Source: Gammaproteobacteria bacterium
Lineage (GTDB): Bacteria; Pseudomonadota; Gammaproteobacteria; SpSt-1174
Direction of reading: 5' to 3'
Assembly: GCA_037388465.1 (NCBI GenBank)
Contig: JARRKE010000024.1
Location: 1 to 34,961, forward strand
DNA length: 34,961 nt
Shown: positions 8,565-15,681 of the stretch, piece by piece
Position numbering within the stretch: position 1 is the stretch's first letter
Layout: every line of letters starts with the position of its first letter
Made by a program: the position numbers and the translations under genes
Notes under the pieces: generated by a model
Seen by the model: only the letters and a program-made list of their open reading frames with translations
Database searches by the model: none
What the model was told of the DNA's origin: nothing

Positions 8565-8951
8565 ATGTCCAAAGTCAGCATCATCATCACCTCAGGCTCG
8601 CGCGAAAAACTCCAGTTCGCCGCCATGATGGCTTCCGTCGCCGCGGTCAGCGCGTACGAAGTCACCGTATTTCTGTCCATGAACGCCATGCCGTATTTCG
8701 CCAACACGCACGAGGGCGGCGCGCCAACCGAAGGCGAGCTGGGCAGGCTCATGGAGGAAAAGAACGTGCCCGACTTCATGGAACTGTTCGAACAGGCCGT
8801 CGAACTGGGTGACGCCAAGATCTATCCCTGCTCCATGGCCATGGACGTCATGGGCATTCACAAGGACGACGTCAAACCCTTTCTTGCCGAACCCCTGGGC
8901 CTGACCAAATTCATGAGCATGGCCGAAGGCGGCCAATGCTGGTCCTTTTGA
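8565..8951 (+). CDS. DsrE/DsrF-like (DsrE2-type) sulfur-trafficking protein
   Basis: This 128-residue protein starts [22 protein letters not shown], typical of the DsrE2/peroxiredoxin-like branch of the DsrE family. The segment [14 protein letters not shown] carries Cys89, the position of the sulfur-binding cysteine in DsrE2 relatives; a second cysteine, Cys125, lies in the last residues GGQCWSF. There is no clear membrane anchor, unlike many DsrE2 proteins, apart from a weak hydrophobic stretch at 18-40. Family members accept and pass on persulfide sulfur, often with TusA as partner, and tusA is the next gene 27 bases downstream. It is the first gene behind the sigma-54 promoter. I cannot tell whether it is a carrier or a regulator of the pathway. 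Confidence 0.85.
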   Translation: MSKVSIIITSGSREKLQFAAMMASVAAVSAYEVTVFLSMNAMPYFANTHEGGAPTEGELGRLMEEKNVPDFMELFEQAVELGDAKIYPCSMAMDVMGIHKDDVKPFLAEPLGLTKFMSMAEGGQCWSF

Positions 8952-8978
8952 TCCATCACACCATCGAGGAAGCCGTAT

Positions 8979-9209
8979 ATGTCCGAACGCAAGATCATCG
9001 ATGCCCGCGGCACTTATTGCCCGGGCCCGCTAATGGAGTTGATCGCCGGCATCAAGCAGATCGAAGTCGGCGACGAACTTGAAGTCCTCTCCACCGACGA
9101 AGGCTCCGCCAACGACATCCCCGAGTGGGTCAACAAGGTGGGCCACGAACTGGTCGGCACCACCCAGGAAGGCGACGTCTGGCACGTGGTGGTCAGAAAA
9201 GCGAAATAA
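8979..9209 (+). CDS. tusA: TusA-family sulfur carrier protein
   Basis: A 76-residue single-domain protein with the family signature DARGTYCPGPLMEL; Cys14 of the CPxP motif is the persulfide carrier. The beta-alpha-beta-alpha-beta-beta pattern continues with IEVGDELEVLSTDEGSANDIPEWV, also typical. TusA moves sulfane sulfur to thiolation enzymes in heterotrophs, and in sulfur oxidisers it delivers sulfur to Dsr or sHdr systems. Given the DsrE-like, SQR-like and FisR-like neighbours, this copy is more likely part of sulfide oxidation than of tRNA thiolation; that is inference. It lies between the dsrE-like gene and the SQR-like gene, 102 bases before the latter. Confidence 0.93.
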   Translation: MSERKIIDARGTYCPGPLMELIAGIKQIEVGDELEVLSTDEGSANDIPEWVNKVGHELVGTTQEGDVWHVVVRKAK

Positions 9210-9311
9210 CACATACCCAGATTTCGGCGCAGCCGCTCGCCGGGAAGACATGCCAACACAAACAGACAGCGGCACCCACTATCACCGATATACCCTAAAG
9301 GAGGAGCTCAG

Positions 9312-10445
9312 ATGAAAATACTGATCATCGGTGGCGGGATGGGCGGCACCATTCTCGCGAACAACCTGGCCCGCCGGCTGAAACACGAAATCAAGCATGG
9401 CAAGGCGCACATCACCATGCTGTCGGCTTCCGACCAGCACATGTACCAGCCCGGCCTGCTCTACGTCTGCGTCGGGCGCATGGCGCCGGACGAGCTGTAC
9501 CGCGAACAGGCCTCGCTGCTGGAACCCGAGATCGAGTTTCACGTCGATCCGGTCGAGGAGTTCCATCTCGACCAGAACAGCGTCAAGACCAAATCGGGCA
9601 AGACCTACGATTACGACGCCCTGGTTATTTCCACCGGTTCGCGCGCGGCGCCCGAGGCCGTTCCGGGCCTGGCCGAGCATTCGGTCAATTGCTACACCGA
9701 GCAAAACGCGCTGGAGATGTGGCGCCAGGTCAAGAACTTCAAGGGCGGCAAGGTCGGCATCGTCGTCGGCGTACCGCACAAGTGCCCGATGATCCCGCTG
9801 GAAGTCACTTTCGTGCTGCATGACTACTTCAAGGAAAAAGGCATCGCCGACCAGGTCGAGTTCCACTACACCTACCCTATTGGCCGCCTGCACTCCCTGG
9901 AACCGGTAGGCAAATGGGCCGAGGGCGAATTCGCCAACATGGGCATCAACACCACGACCCTGTTCAACATGAAGGAGGTGGACGGCAGCGGCAAGGTGGT
10001 GCACAGCGAAGAGGGCGAAACCGTCGAATACGACCTGCTCATCTCAGTACCGCCGCATCGCGGCATGGAGGTCATCGAAAAGAACGGCCTCGGCGCGAAC
10101 GGCTTCATCCCCACCGACCGCCACAGCCTGAAGATGGAGGGCCAGGACAACGTCTACGTCATCGGTGACACCACCAACCTGCCGATCTCCAAGGCGGGCT
10201 CCACGGCGCACTTCGAGGCCGAGGCCCTGGCCGAGAACCTGGCCGCCCTGGTCAAGCTGGGCGAACCGGTGCGCGATTACGACGGCAAGGTGTTCTGCTT
10301 CATCGAGGCCGGCAAGGATCGCGCCACCTACGCGATGTTCGACTACGGGCATCCGCCCGCGCCCAAGGCGCCGAACAAGGCGGTGCACTGGTTCAAGATG
10401 GCCTACAACCAGCTCTACTGGGCATCGGCACGCGGACTGCTTTAA
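9312..10445 (+). CDS. SQR-like FAD-dependent oxidoreductase
   Basis: A 377-residue flavoprotein of the sulfide:quinone oxidoreductase family. The FAD-binding GGGMGG is at residues 7-12 and the second FAD motif VIGDTTNLP at 283-291. Cysteines at 127, 158 (HKCPM) and 329 (VFCFIE) fall near the three redox cysteines known from SQR (about 128, 160 and 356 in Acidithiobacillus, from memory), and there is a further one at 53. This supports oxidation of sulfide, or of protein-bound persulfide, with electrons passed to quinone at the membrane. A strong Shine-Dalgarno AAAGGAGG precedes the ATG. The C-terminus FKMAYNQLYWASARGLL is amphipathic, as in monotopic SQRs. The DUF1641 gene follows after 12 bases. 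The true substrate is not proved by sequence. Confidence 0.83.
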   Translation: MKILIIGGGMGGTILANNLARRLKHEIKHGKAHITMLSASDQHMYQPGLLYVCVGRMAPDELYREQASLLEPEIEFHVDPVEEFHLDQNSVKTKSGKTYDYDALVISTGSRAAPEAVPGLAEHSVNCYTEQNALEMWRQVKNFKGGKVGIVVGVPHKCPMIPLEVTFVLHDYFKEKGIADQVEFHYTYPIGRLHSLEPVGKWAEGEFANMGINTTTLFNMKEVDGSGKVVHSEEGETVEYDLLISVPPHRGMEVIEKNGLGANGFIPTDRHSLKMEGQDNVYVIGDTTNLPISKAGSTAHFEAEALAENLAALVKLGEPVRDYDGKVFCFIEAGKDRATYAMFDYGHPPAPKAPNKAVHWFKMAYNQLYWASARGLL

Positions 10446-10457
10446 AGGAGGTCAATC

Positions 10458-11246
10458 ATGACCGAATCTGCAACCGTAGAAAGCACCTCCCGCGCCCGCG
10501 CCGAGGCCCTGGTCGAGGAACTCGTCGACAACGGCGATCTGGACAACCTGGTCCATCTGGCCCGGCTGGTCGGCTCCGCGCAGGACGCGCTGACCGACGA
10601 CATGGTCGGGCGCCTGGCCGGTACCCTGGGCGGCGGACTGGACATGCTCGACCGCGCCAACCGCAGCGGGATTGTTCACGCCCTGCCGGCCATCGCCGAG
10701 CTGGTCGAAAACGGCGACCTGGAACGCGTCGTCCATATGGCCCGTCTGCTCGGCTCGGCGCAGGATGCGCTGACCGACGACATGGTCGGACGTCTGGCCG
10801 GCACCGTCGGGGGCGGGCTGGACATGCTCGACCGCGCCAACCGCAGCGGGATTGTCCACGCCCTGCCGGCCATCGCCGAGCTGGTCGAAAACGGCGACCT
10901 GGAACGCATCGTTCACCTGGCCCGCCTGGTCGGCTCCGCGCAGGACGCGCTGACCGACGACATGATCGGGCGCCTCGCCCGGGTCGCCAGCGAAAGCCTC
11001 TGCCTGCTCGACCGGCTGACGCGCTCCGACGGCTTCATGCGCATGCTCGGCATCCTCGAGCGCGAGGACGTGCAGGAGGCCTTTACGGCATTCCTGGAAG
11101 CCGTCTGCGTGGCGCGCAGCGAGGCGAGGGAGGCGCCGCCCCCCAAGGGCGGTCTGGGCAACATGATCAAGCTGGCCAAGGACCCGGATACCCAGGCCGC
11201 CATGCAGCTCATGGCCGGCATGGGCAAGCACCTGGCCCAGAAGTAA
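10458..11246 (+). CDS. DUF1641-type protein with three 60-residue internal repeats
   Basis: A 262-residue protein with no signal peptide and no membrane segment. It is built from three consecutive 60-residue units (about residues 20-79, 80-139 and 140-199) containing LVENGDLERVVHLARL, GSAQDALTDDMVGRLA and LDMLDRANRSG. The first two are nearly identical; the third diverges after its first half. The C-terminal part (GGLGNMIKLAKDPDTQAAMQLM) resembles the DUF1641 domain often found beside SQR-like flavoproteins in bacteria and archaea. It has only two cysteines (about residues 184 and 216). A strong AAAGGAGG lies before the ATG. As the last gene of the FisR-type operon it is probably a partner of the SQR-like protein, but no biochemical role is known to me. 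Confidence 0.75.
   Translation: MTESATVESTSRARAEALVEELVDNGDLDNLVHLARLVGSAQDALTDDMVGRLAGTLGGGLDMLDRANRSGIVHALPAIAELVENGDLERVVHMARLLGSAQDALTDDMVGRLAGTVGGGLDMLDRANRSGIVHALPAIAELVENGDLERIVHLARLVGSAQDALTDDMIGRLARVASESLCLLDRLTRSDGFMRMLGILEREDVQEAFTAFLEAVCVARSEAREAPPPKGGLGNMIKLAKDPDTQAAMQLMAGMGKHLAQK
10516..11020 (+). repeat. Tandem repeat of 180-bp period inside the DUF1641 gene
   Basis: Three copies start at about 10516, 10696 and 10876. The same bases recur exactly 180 apart; for example TGACCGACGACATG occurs at 10591, 10771 and 10951, and GACATGCTCGACCGCGCCAA occurs in the first two copies. The third copy fades after about 10980. The period is 60 codons, so the frame is kept. Confidence 0.95.
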
Positions 11247-11257
11247 TCCGTGAAACG

Positions 11258-11284
11258 AGCCCGGGCGCGGAGCGCGCCCGGGCT
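11258..11284. terminator. Strong hairpin between the sulfur operon and murJ
   Basis: A perfect 12-base stem AGCCCGGGCGCG (11258-11269), with loop GAG and the complementary arm to 11284. There is no T-run after it, and it overlaps the last base of the murJ stop codon. It could still slow or stop convergent transcription; the lack of a U-tract lowers confidence in a classical intrinsic terminator. Confidence 0.55.
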
Positions 11285-12840
11285 TAATCGGTCACCCGCT
11301 CGAACTGGCCCGGGCGGATCCCCAGGGCCAGCCCCACGAGCAGATAAGTCAGTCCGCCGGCCAGAATCAGCCCACCCAGCCAAAGCACGCGATGCAGCGC
11401 CGGCCACTGGGTCCAGGCCGCCAGCGGCGGGCTGAGCCAGGCGAGCAGCCCCACCATGGCGGCACCCGCCACCATCACCCGCACCAGCAGGCCCGTCCAA
11501 CCCGGCGCGGCGCGATGCACCCCCGTATGGCGCAGACGCCGGTACAGCAGCCCTGCGTTCAGCCAGGCCGACAGGGCGGTGGCAAGCGCCAGACCGGCAT
11601 GCGGGCCCGGCGTGTGCGTCATCACCCAGGGCACCACGATGGCCACGTTCATGCCCATGTTGGCGACCATGGCGATGACGCCGATGCGCACCGGCGTCGC
11701 GGTGTCCTGGCGGGAATAAAACGCCGGCGCCAGCACCTTGATCAGAATGAACGCCGGCAGGCCGACCGCGAAGGCCATCAGGCTCATGGCCGCCATGCGG
11801 GTGTCCTCGGGACTGAAAGCGCGGTACTGGATCAAGGCGGAGAGAATCGGCCCGGCGAGCATGATCAGCCCCAGCATCGCGGGTACCGCGATGAACACCG
11901 ACAACCGCAGCGCCCAGTCCAGGGTGGCGCTGAACCCGGCGGGGTCCTGCTGCGCGTGGTGACGCGACAGCCCCGGCAGGATCACCGTCCCGATCGCGAT
12001 GCCGAACAGCGCCAGCGGCAGTTCGACGAATCGGTCGGAGTAATACAGCCAGGAAATGCTGCCCGCCGCCAGGAACGAGGCGATCAGCGTATCCACCAGC
12101 AGGTTGATCTGCACCACGGACGACCCGAACAGCGCGGGCAGCATCAGGCGCATGATGCGCTTCACTCCCGCATGGACGAAGTCGACGCGCAGCCGCGGCA
12201 TCAGCCCCGCCCGCATCAGAAACGGCAGCTGGAACAGGAGCTGCACCACGCCGGCGATGAGCACGCCCCAGGCCAGCGCCGTCACCGGCTGCGCCAGATG
12301 CGGCGCCAGCCACAGGGTGACGCCGATCAGTGACAGATTGAGGAATACCGGCGTGAACGCCGGCACCGCAAAGCGCCCCAGGCTGTTCAGGATGCCGCCG
12401 GCCAGCGCCGTCATGGAGATGAACAGCAGATAGGGGAAGGTGAGGCGCAGCATGGCGGAAGCCAGCTCGTGACGCGCCGCATCGTGCACGAAACCCGGCG
12501 CGAACACGGTGATCAGCAGCGGCGCGGCCAGGACGCCCAATGCAGTGATCAACGCCAGCACCAGCGACAGGGTACCGGCCACATGGTCGACCAGATCCTT
12601 CAGGTCGCGCTCGTCGCGGTGCTCGCGGTATTCGGCGAACACCGGCACGAAGGCCTGTGAAAAAGCGCCTTCGGCGAACAGGCGGCGCAGGAAATTCGGA
12701 ATCCGGAAGGCGACGAAAAAGGCGTCGGTCATGCCGCTGGCGCCGAAATGGACCGCGATGACCATATCCCGCAAATAGCCGAACAGGCGCGAAATAAGAG
12801 TCATGCCGCTGACCACGGCCGTGGATCGGAACAGTTTCAT
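11284..12840 (-). CDS. murJ: Lipid II flippase MurJ (MviN)
   Basis: MurJ moves lipid II across the inner membrane for peptidoglycan synthesis. The 518-residue protein starts MKLFRSTAVVSGMTLISRLFGYLRDM at 12840, which fits the family N-terminus; an upstream start at 12957 would add an unlikely 39 residues. About 14 hydrophobic segments can be traced, with family motifs FGASGMTDAFFVAFRIPNFLRRLFAEG (split by a short loop) and the charged residues of the central cavity in the first half. Length fits. In Pseudomonas murJ sits directly next to ribF and near rpsT; here a sulfur module separates it from ribF and a two-component pair separates it from rpsT. Confidence 0.96.
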   Translation of the reverse strand: MKLFRSTAVVSGMTLISRLFGYLRDMVIAVHFGASGMTDAFFVAFRIPNFLRRLFAEGAFSQAFVPVFAEYREHRDERDLKDLVDHVAGTLSLVLALITALGVLAAPLLITVFAPGFVHDAARHELASAMLRLTFPYLLFISMTALAGGILNSLGRFAVPAFTPVFLNLSLIGVTLWLAPHLAQPVTALAWGVLIAGVVQLLFQLPFLMRAGLMPRLRVDFVHAGVKRIMRLMLPALFGSSVVQINLLVDTLIASFLAAGSISWLYYSDRFVELPLALFGIAIGTVILPGLSRHHAQQDPAGFSATLDWALRLSVFIAVPAMLGLIMLAGPILSALIQYRAFSPEDTRMAAMSLMAFAVGLPAFILIKVLAPAFYSRQDTATPVRIGVIAMVANMGMNVAIVVPWVMTHTPGPHAGLALATALSAWLNAGLLYRRLRHTGVHRAAPGWTGLLVRVMVAGAAMVGLLAWLSPPLAAWTQWPALHRVLWLGGLILAGGLTYLLVGLALGIRPGQFERVTD

Positions 12841-12968
12841 GACAGCGCGTCTCGGTGGGGAGTTATTGTTCGTGTCATACGCATGCAACACCGGCGGCCT
12901 AATGTGTACCACCCCGAGTTCCCGGCAGCGTTCGGCTCGGTATAAGAACACAGCCAAAGGGAAAGATC

Positions 12969-14297
12969 ATGGCCGACAGCGACAAGATATCCTCCCTCGC
13001 CGTCTTCGTGCCGCCGGTGCTCGCGGATTATACGGTGACCGCCACCAGTGAGGCATTCCTCCTGGATGAATACGCCCAGAGCCTGTCCCTGCCCGTGGTC
13101 GACGAGCGCGGCCGTCCGCTCGGCACCATCAGCCGTTACCGCATGATGGATATCTTTTTCCGCCCCTTCGGACGCGAACTGCACGGCAAGCGCCCGGTTT
13201 CAGAGGTCATGGACCGCGCCCTGCTGCTGAATGCCGACACCCCGCTGGACAAGGCCGGCGCCCTGGTCACCAGCAGCATCTCGCATCCGGTAACGGAGGA
13301 CTTCTTCCTGATCCGCGACGGCGAGTATTACGGCGCGGTCAGCGTCATGGCGCTGGTAGAGGCGCTGCAGGACCGGCTGGCCGCCAGTTCCCACGAGCTG
13401 TCGCTGGCTTACGGGCGCCTCAAGGCCTCGCACGGCCAGCTGGTGCAGACCGAAAAAATGGCCAGCCTGGGTCAGATGGTTGCCGGCCTGGCGCATGAGA
13501 TCAACACCCCGCTCGGTTACGTACGCAACAATCTGGAGCTGGTGCGCGAGCAGCTCACGCCCATCACCGACACCGTCACGGCCGCCGAGCATCTGATGCA
13601 CGCCGTTCGCGGCAGCGCAAACGACGCCCCTCAGCCGGGGCTCGATCAGCACGCCAAACTGCTGGAATCGCACCTCGAGGTGCTCGCCCCGCAGGAACTG
13701 CTGCCCGAGCTCGGCCAGGTCTTCGACGACACCCTGCACGGGGTGGACCGCATCGCCGAACTGATCCTGAACCTCAAGAACTTCGCCCGCCTGGACCAGG
13801 CCGACACCACCGAGGCGAATATCAACGCTCTGCTCGACAGCGCCCTGACCATCGCGGGACATCTGCTCAAGAACCGCGTCCAGGTGCAGCGCGAATACGG
13901 TGAACTGCCGCCCCTGTCGTGCGCGCCGTCCCACCTCAATCAGGTGTTCCTGAACATGCTGAGCAACGCCGCACAGGCCATCGAGGGCGAAGGGCGCATC
14001 CTGATTCGCACCTGGGCGGACGATGCGGACATCAATATCGTTTTCCAGGATTCCGGCAAGGGGATCGAGGCCGAGAATCTGAAAAAAATATTCGATCCGT
14101 TTTTCACTACCAAACCCGTGGGCCAGGGAACCGGCATGGGCCTCTCCATCAGCTACCAGATCGTGCGCCAGCACGGCGGGCGCATCCGGGTGGGGTCCAA
14201 GCCGGGCGTGGGAACCAAATTTCATATTCAGCTTCCGGTACGCCAGCAGCAGAGGGAGGAACCACCCGACAACCTAGCGGAGGTCAACTATGCCTGA
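12969..14297 (+). CDS. Soluble sensor histidine kinase with CBS-like N-terminus
   Basis: A 442-residue kinase with no membrane segment. Residues about 12-135 look like a pair of CBS motifs ([19 protein letters not shown] and [20 protein letters not shown]... [15 protein letters not shown]), a domain that usually binds adenine nucleotides. A coiled linker leads to the H-box [16 protein letters not shown] with the phosphorylated His176. The catalytic domain has the N-box ([12 protein letters not shown]), [14 protein letters not shown] and [10 protein letters not shown]. It would autophosphorylate in the cytoplasm and pass phosphate to the receiver protein encoded next, with which it overlaps by eight bases. 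The signal may be nucleotide or energy state, but that is inference. It is divergent from murJ. Confidence 0.85.
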   Translation: MADSDKISSLAVFVPPVLADYTVTATSEAFLLDEYAQSLSLPVVDERGRPLGTISRYRMMDIFFRPFGRELHGKRPVSEVMDRALLLNADTPLDKAGALVTSSISHPVTEDFFLIRDGEYYGAVSVMALVEALQDRLAASSHELSLAYGRLKASHGQLVQTEKMASLGQMVAGLAHEINTPLGYVRNNLELVREQLTPITDTVTAAEHLMHAVRGSANDAPQPGLDQHAKLLESHLEVLAPQELLPELGQVFDDTLHGVDRIAELILNLKNFARLDQADTTEANINALLDSALTIAGHLLKNRVQVQREYGELPPLSCAPSHLNQVFLNMLSNAAQAIEGEGRILIRTWADDADINIVFQDSGKGIEAENLKKIFDPFFTTKPVGQGTGMGLSISYQIVRQHGGRIRVGSKPGVGTKFHIQLPVRQQQREEPPDNLAEVNYA

Positions 14298-15237
14298 ATC
14301 GAAAGCCCGCATCCTGTTCGTGGACGACGAAGAGCGCATCCTGCGTTCCCTCAAGCTCATGTTCCGCGGCCAATACCAGATCGAAACCGCGAACAGCGGC
14401 GAGGAGGCGATCGAACTCCTGCAGCGCCAACCGGTGGACGTGATCGTCAGCGACCAGCGCATGCCCGGCATGCAGGGCACCGAGGTGCTGCGCAACGCCC
14501 GTGAAATCGCCCCCGATGCCGTGCGCATCCTGCTGACCGGTTATTCCGACATGGATGCCATCGTCGGCTCGGTCAACGATGGCGAGATCTTCCGCTACAT
14601 CCACAAACCCTGGCGTCCCGATGCGATCCGCGACACGCTGGCACAGGCGGTGGACATCGCGCGCAACACGCGCGACGCCGTCCAGCAGCCGGTCCCGGCT
14701 CCGGAACCGACGCAGGCTGACGCGGGCGACATGCCGATCGTGCTGGTCATCGACCAGGATCCCGCCCTGCAGCAGCTGGTGCGCGAACGCGTCGGCGACC
14801 GCTTCCAGGTCCTGGCCGTCACCAAGGTGGACGAGGCGCTGGGTAAGCTCGTCTCCGAGGACATCGCCATCATCGTCACCGAGCTCCACATCGACGGCAT
14901 CAACCTCAGCCCGGTCATCAAGTCCCTCAAGCACAACAACCCCGGGGTGCCGGCCCTGGTGGTGACCAACTTCCAGGACAACGGCGCGCTGATCGACCTC
15001 ATCAATCAGGGCCAGATCTTCCGTTTTCTGCGCAAGCCGGTCAGCGCCAAGCTGCTGGCCAGCGGCATCGAGCAGGCCTATCAGCACCAGCGCGCACTCA
15101 AGGCGGACCCCCGCCTCGCCGCCCGCTATGCCGTGGAGGAGCAGAACGAAACCTCCCTGCGCGCCCTGCCCGCGCAGATCATGGGCTTTATCCGCCGCCT
15201 GGGCGGCGCACGCGCCAATCCGGCCGGGGCCGAATGA
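14290..15237 (+). CDS. Response regulator with two receiver domains, the second degenerate
   Basis: A 315-residue protein. The first receiver (residues 7-128) is complete: DDE at 12-14, phospho-acceptor Asp55 (VSDQRMPG), Thr83 and Lys106 (HKPW), as in RpfG-type receivers. After a Pro/Ala linker a second receiver-like domain (149-270) follows: VLVIDQDP, then VTELHIDG, where Glu198 stands at the acceptor position, and FRFLRKPV with the conserved Lys. No HD-GYP, GGDEF or DNA-binding domain follows; the last 45 residues are charged and unrecognised. It overlaps the kinase gene by eight bases and is surely its partner. The output is probably through protein-protein contacts. Confidence 0.87.
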   Translation: MPESKARILFVDDEERILRSLKLMFRGQYQIETANSGEEAIELLQRQPVDVIVSDQRMPGMQGTEVLRNAREIAPDAVRILLTGYSDMDAIVGSVNDGEIFRYIHKPWRPDAIRDTLAQAVDIARNTRDAVQQPVPAPEPTQADAGDMPIVLVIDQDPALQQLVRERVGDRFQVLAVTKVDEALGKLVSEDIAIIVTELHIDGINLSPVIKSLKHNNPGVPALVVTNFQDNGALIDLINQGQIFRFLRKPVSAKLLASGIEQAYQHQRALKADPRLAARYAVEEQNETSLRALPAQIMGFIRRLGGARANPAGAE

Positions 15238-15273
15238 CCGCAGCGCGGGCGTAAGCGCGCGAGCTCGTAAATA

Positions 15274-15302
15274 TTGACTTCGGCCGCGAATCACGGCATG
15301 AT
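15274..15302 (+). promoter_or_regulatory. rpsT: Probable sigma-70 promoter of rpsT
   Basis: TTGACT (15274-15279) and CATGAT (15297-15302) are 17 bases apart. The transcript would start near 15309 and give a leader of about 37 bases. The -10 box lies in the loop and right arm of the preceding terminator hairpin, so the two signals share DNA. Confidence 0.5.
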
Positions 15303-15314
15303 TCGCGGCCTTTT
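15282..15314 (+). terminator. Intrinsic terminator after the two-component genes
   Basis: A perfect 12-base stem GGCCGCGAATCA (15282-15293), loop CGGCA, complementary arm to 15310, then TTTT. It ends the kinase/regulator transcript upstream of rpsT and overlaps the likely -10 region of the rpsT promoter. Confidence 0.8.
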
Positions 15315-15345
15315 CCAGACTTACTGCAGTTTTAAGGAGCAACCC

Positions 15346-15609
15346 TTGGCCAACATCGCCTCTGCCAAAAAGCGCGCCCGTCAGGCTGTCGCGCATCGCG
15401 CCCACAACGTGGCGCTGCGTTCGCGTTATCGCACCGCCGTGAAAAACGTGCTCAAGGCCGTCCAGGATGGCGACAAGGCCGCGGCTGCCGACGCCTATCG
15501 CTCGGCCGTGTCGATCATCGACAACACCGCGGACAAGGGCATGATCCACAAGAACAAGGCCGCGCGTCATAAGAGCCGCCTGAACGCCCAGATCAAGGCC
15601 ATGTCCTGA
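15346..15609 (+). CDS. rpsT: 30S ribosomal protein S20
   Basis: S20 binds 16S rRNA early in assembly of the small subunit. The 87-residue basic protein begins [20 protein letters not shown] and ends NAQIKAMS, full length for the family. The start is TTG at 15346 with AAGGAG six bases upstream; no ATG is in the right place. E. coli rpsT also begins with UUG, and S20 there represses its own translation, so the rare start may be part of the control. The family's usual neighbour murJ is 2.5 kb away on the opposite strand. A bidirectional terminator follows. Confidence 0.97.
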   Translation: MANIASAKKRARQAVAHRAHNVALRSRYRTAVKNVLKAVQDGDKAAAADAYRSAVSIIDNTADKGMIHKNKAARHKSRLNAQIKAMS

Positions 15610-15630
15610 ACCTGGCGATTCTCTGACTGC

Positions 15631-15665
15631 AATAAAAAAGCCGACCCTGGGTCGGCTTTTTTATT
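15631..15665. terminator. Bidirectional terminator between rpsT and nhaD
   Basis: The stem AAAAAAGCCGACCC / GGGTCGGCTTTTTT ends with T-runs on both strands, so it serves the convergent rpsT and nhaD genes. Confidence 0.93.
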
Positions 15666-15681
15666 GCCCGGACCGCGCCGG

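Noticed and set aside
10516-11020. Tandem repeats considered as a CRISPR array or minisatellite
   Set aside because: The period is 180 bases, the frame is kept, and there are no unique spacers. They are protein repeats.
14284-15570. A 428-residue minus-strand open frame
   Set aside because: It lies opposite the double-receiver gene and rpsT, both well supported, and shows no recognisable domain.
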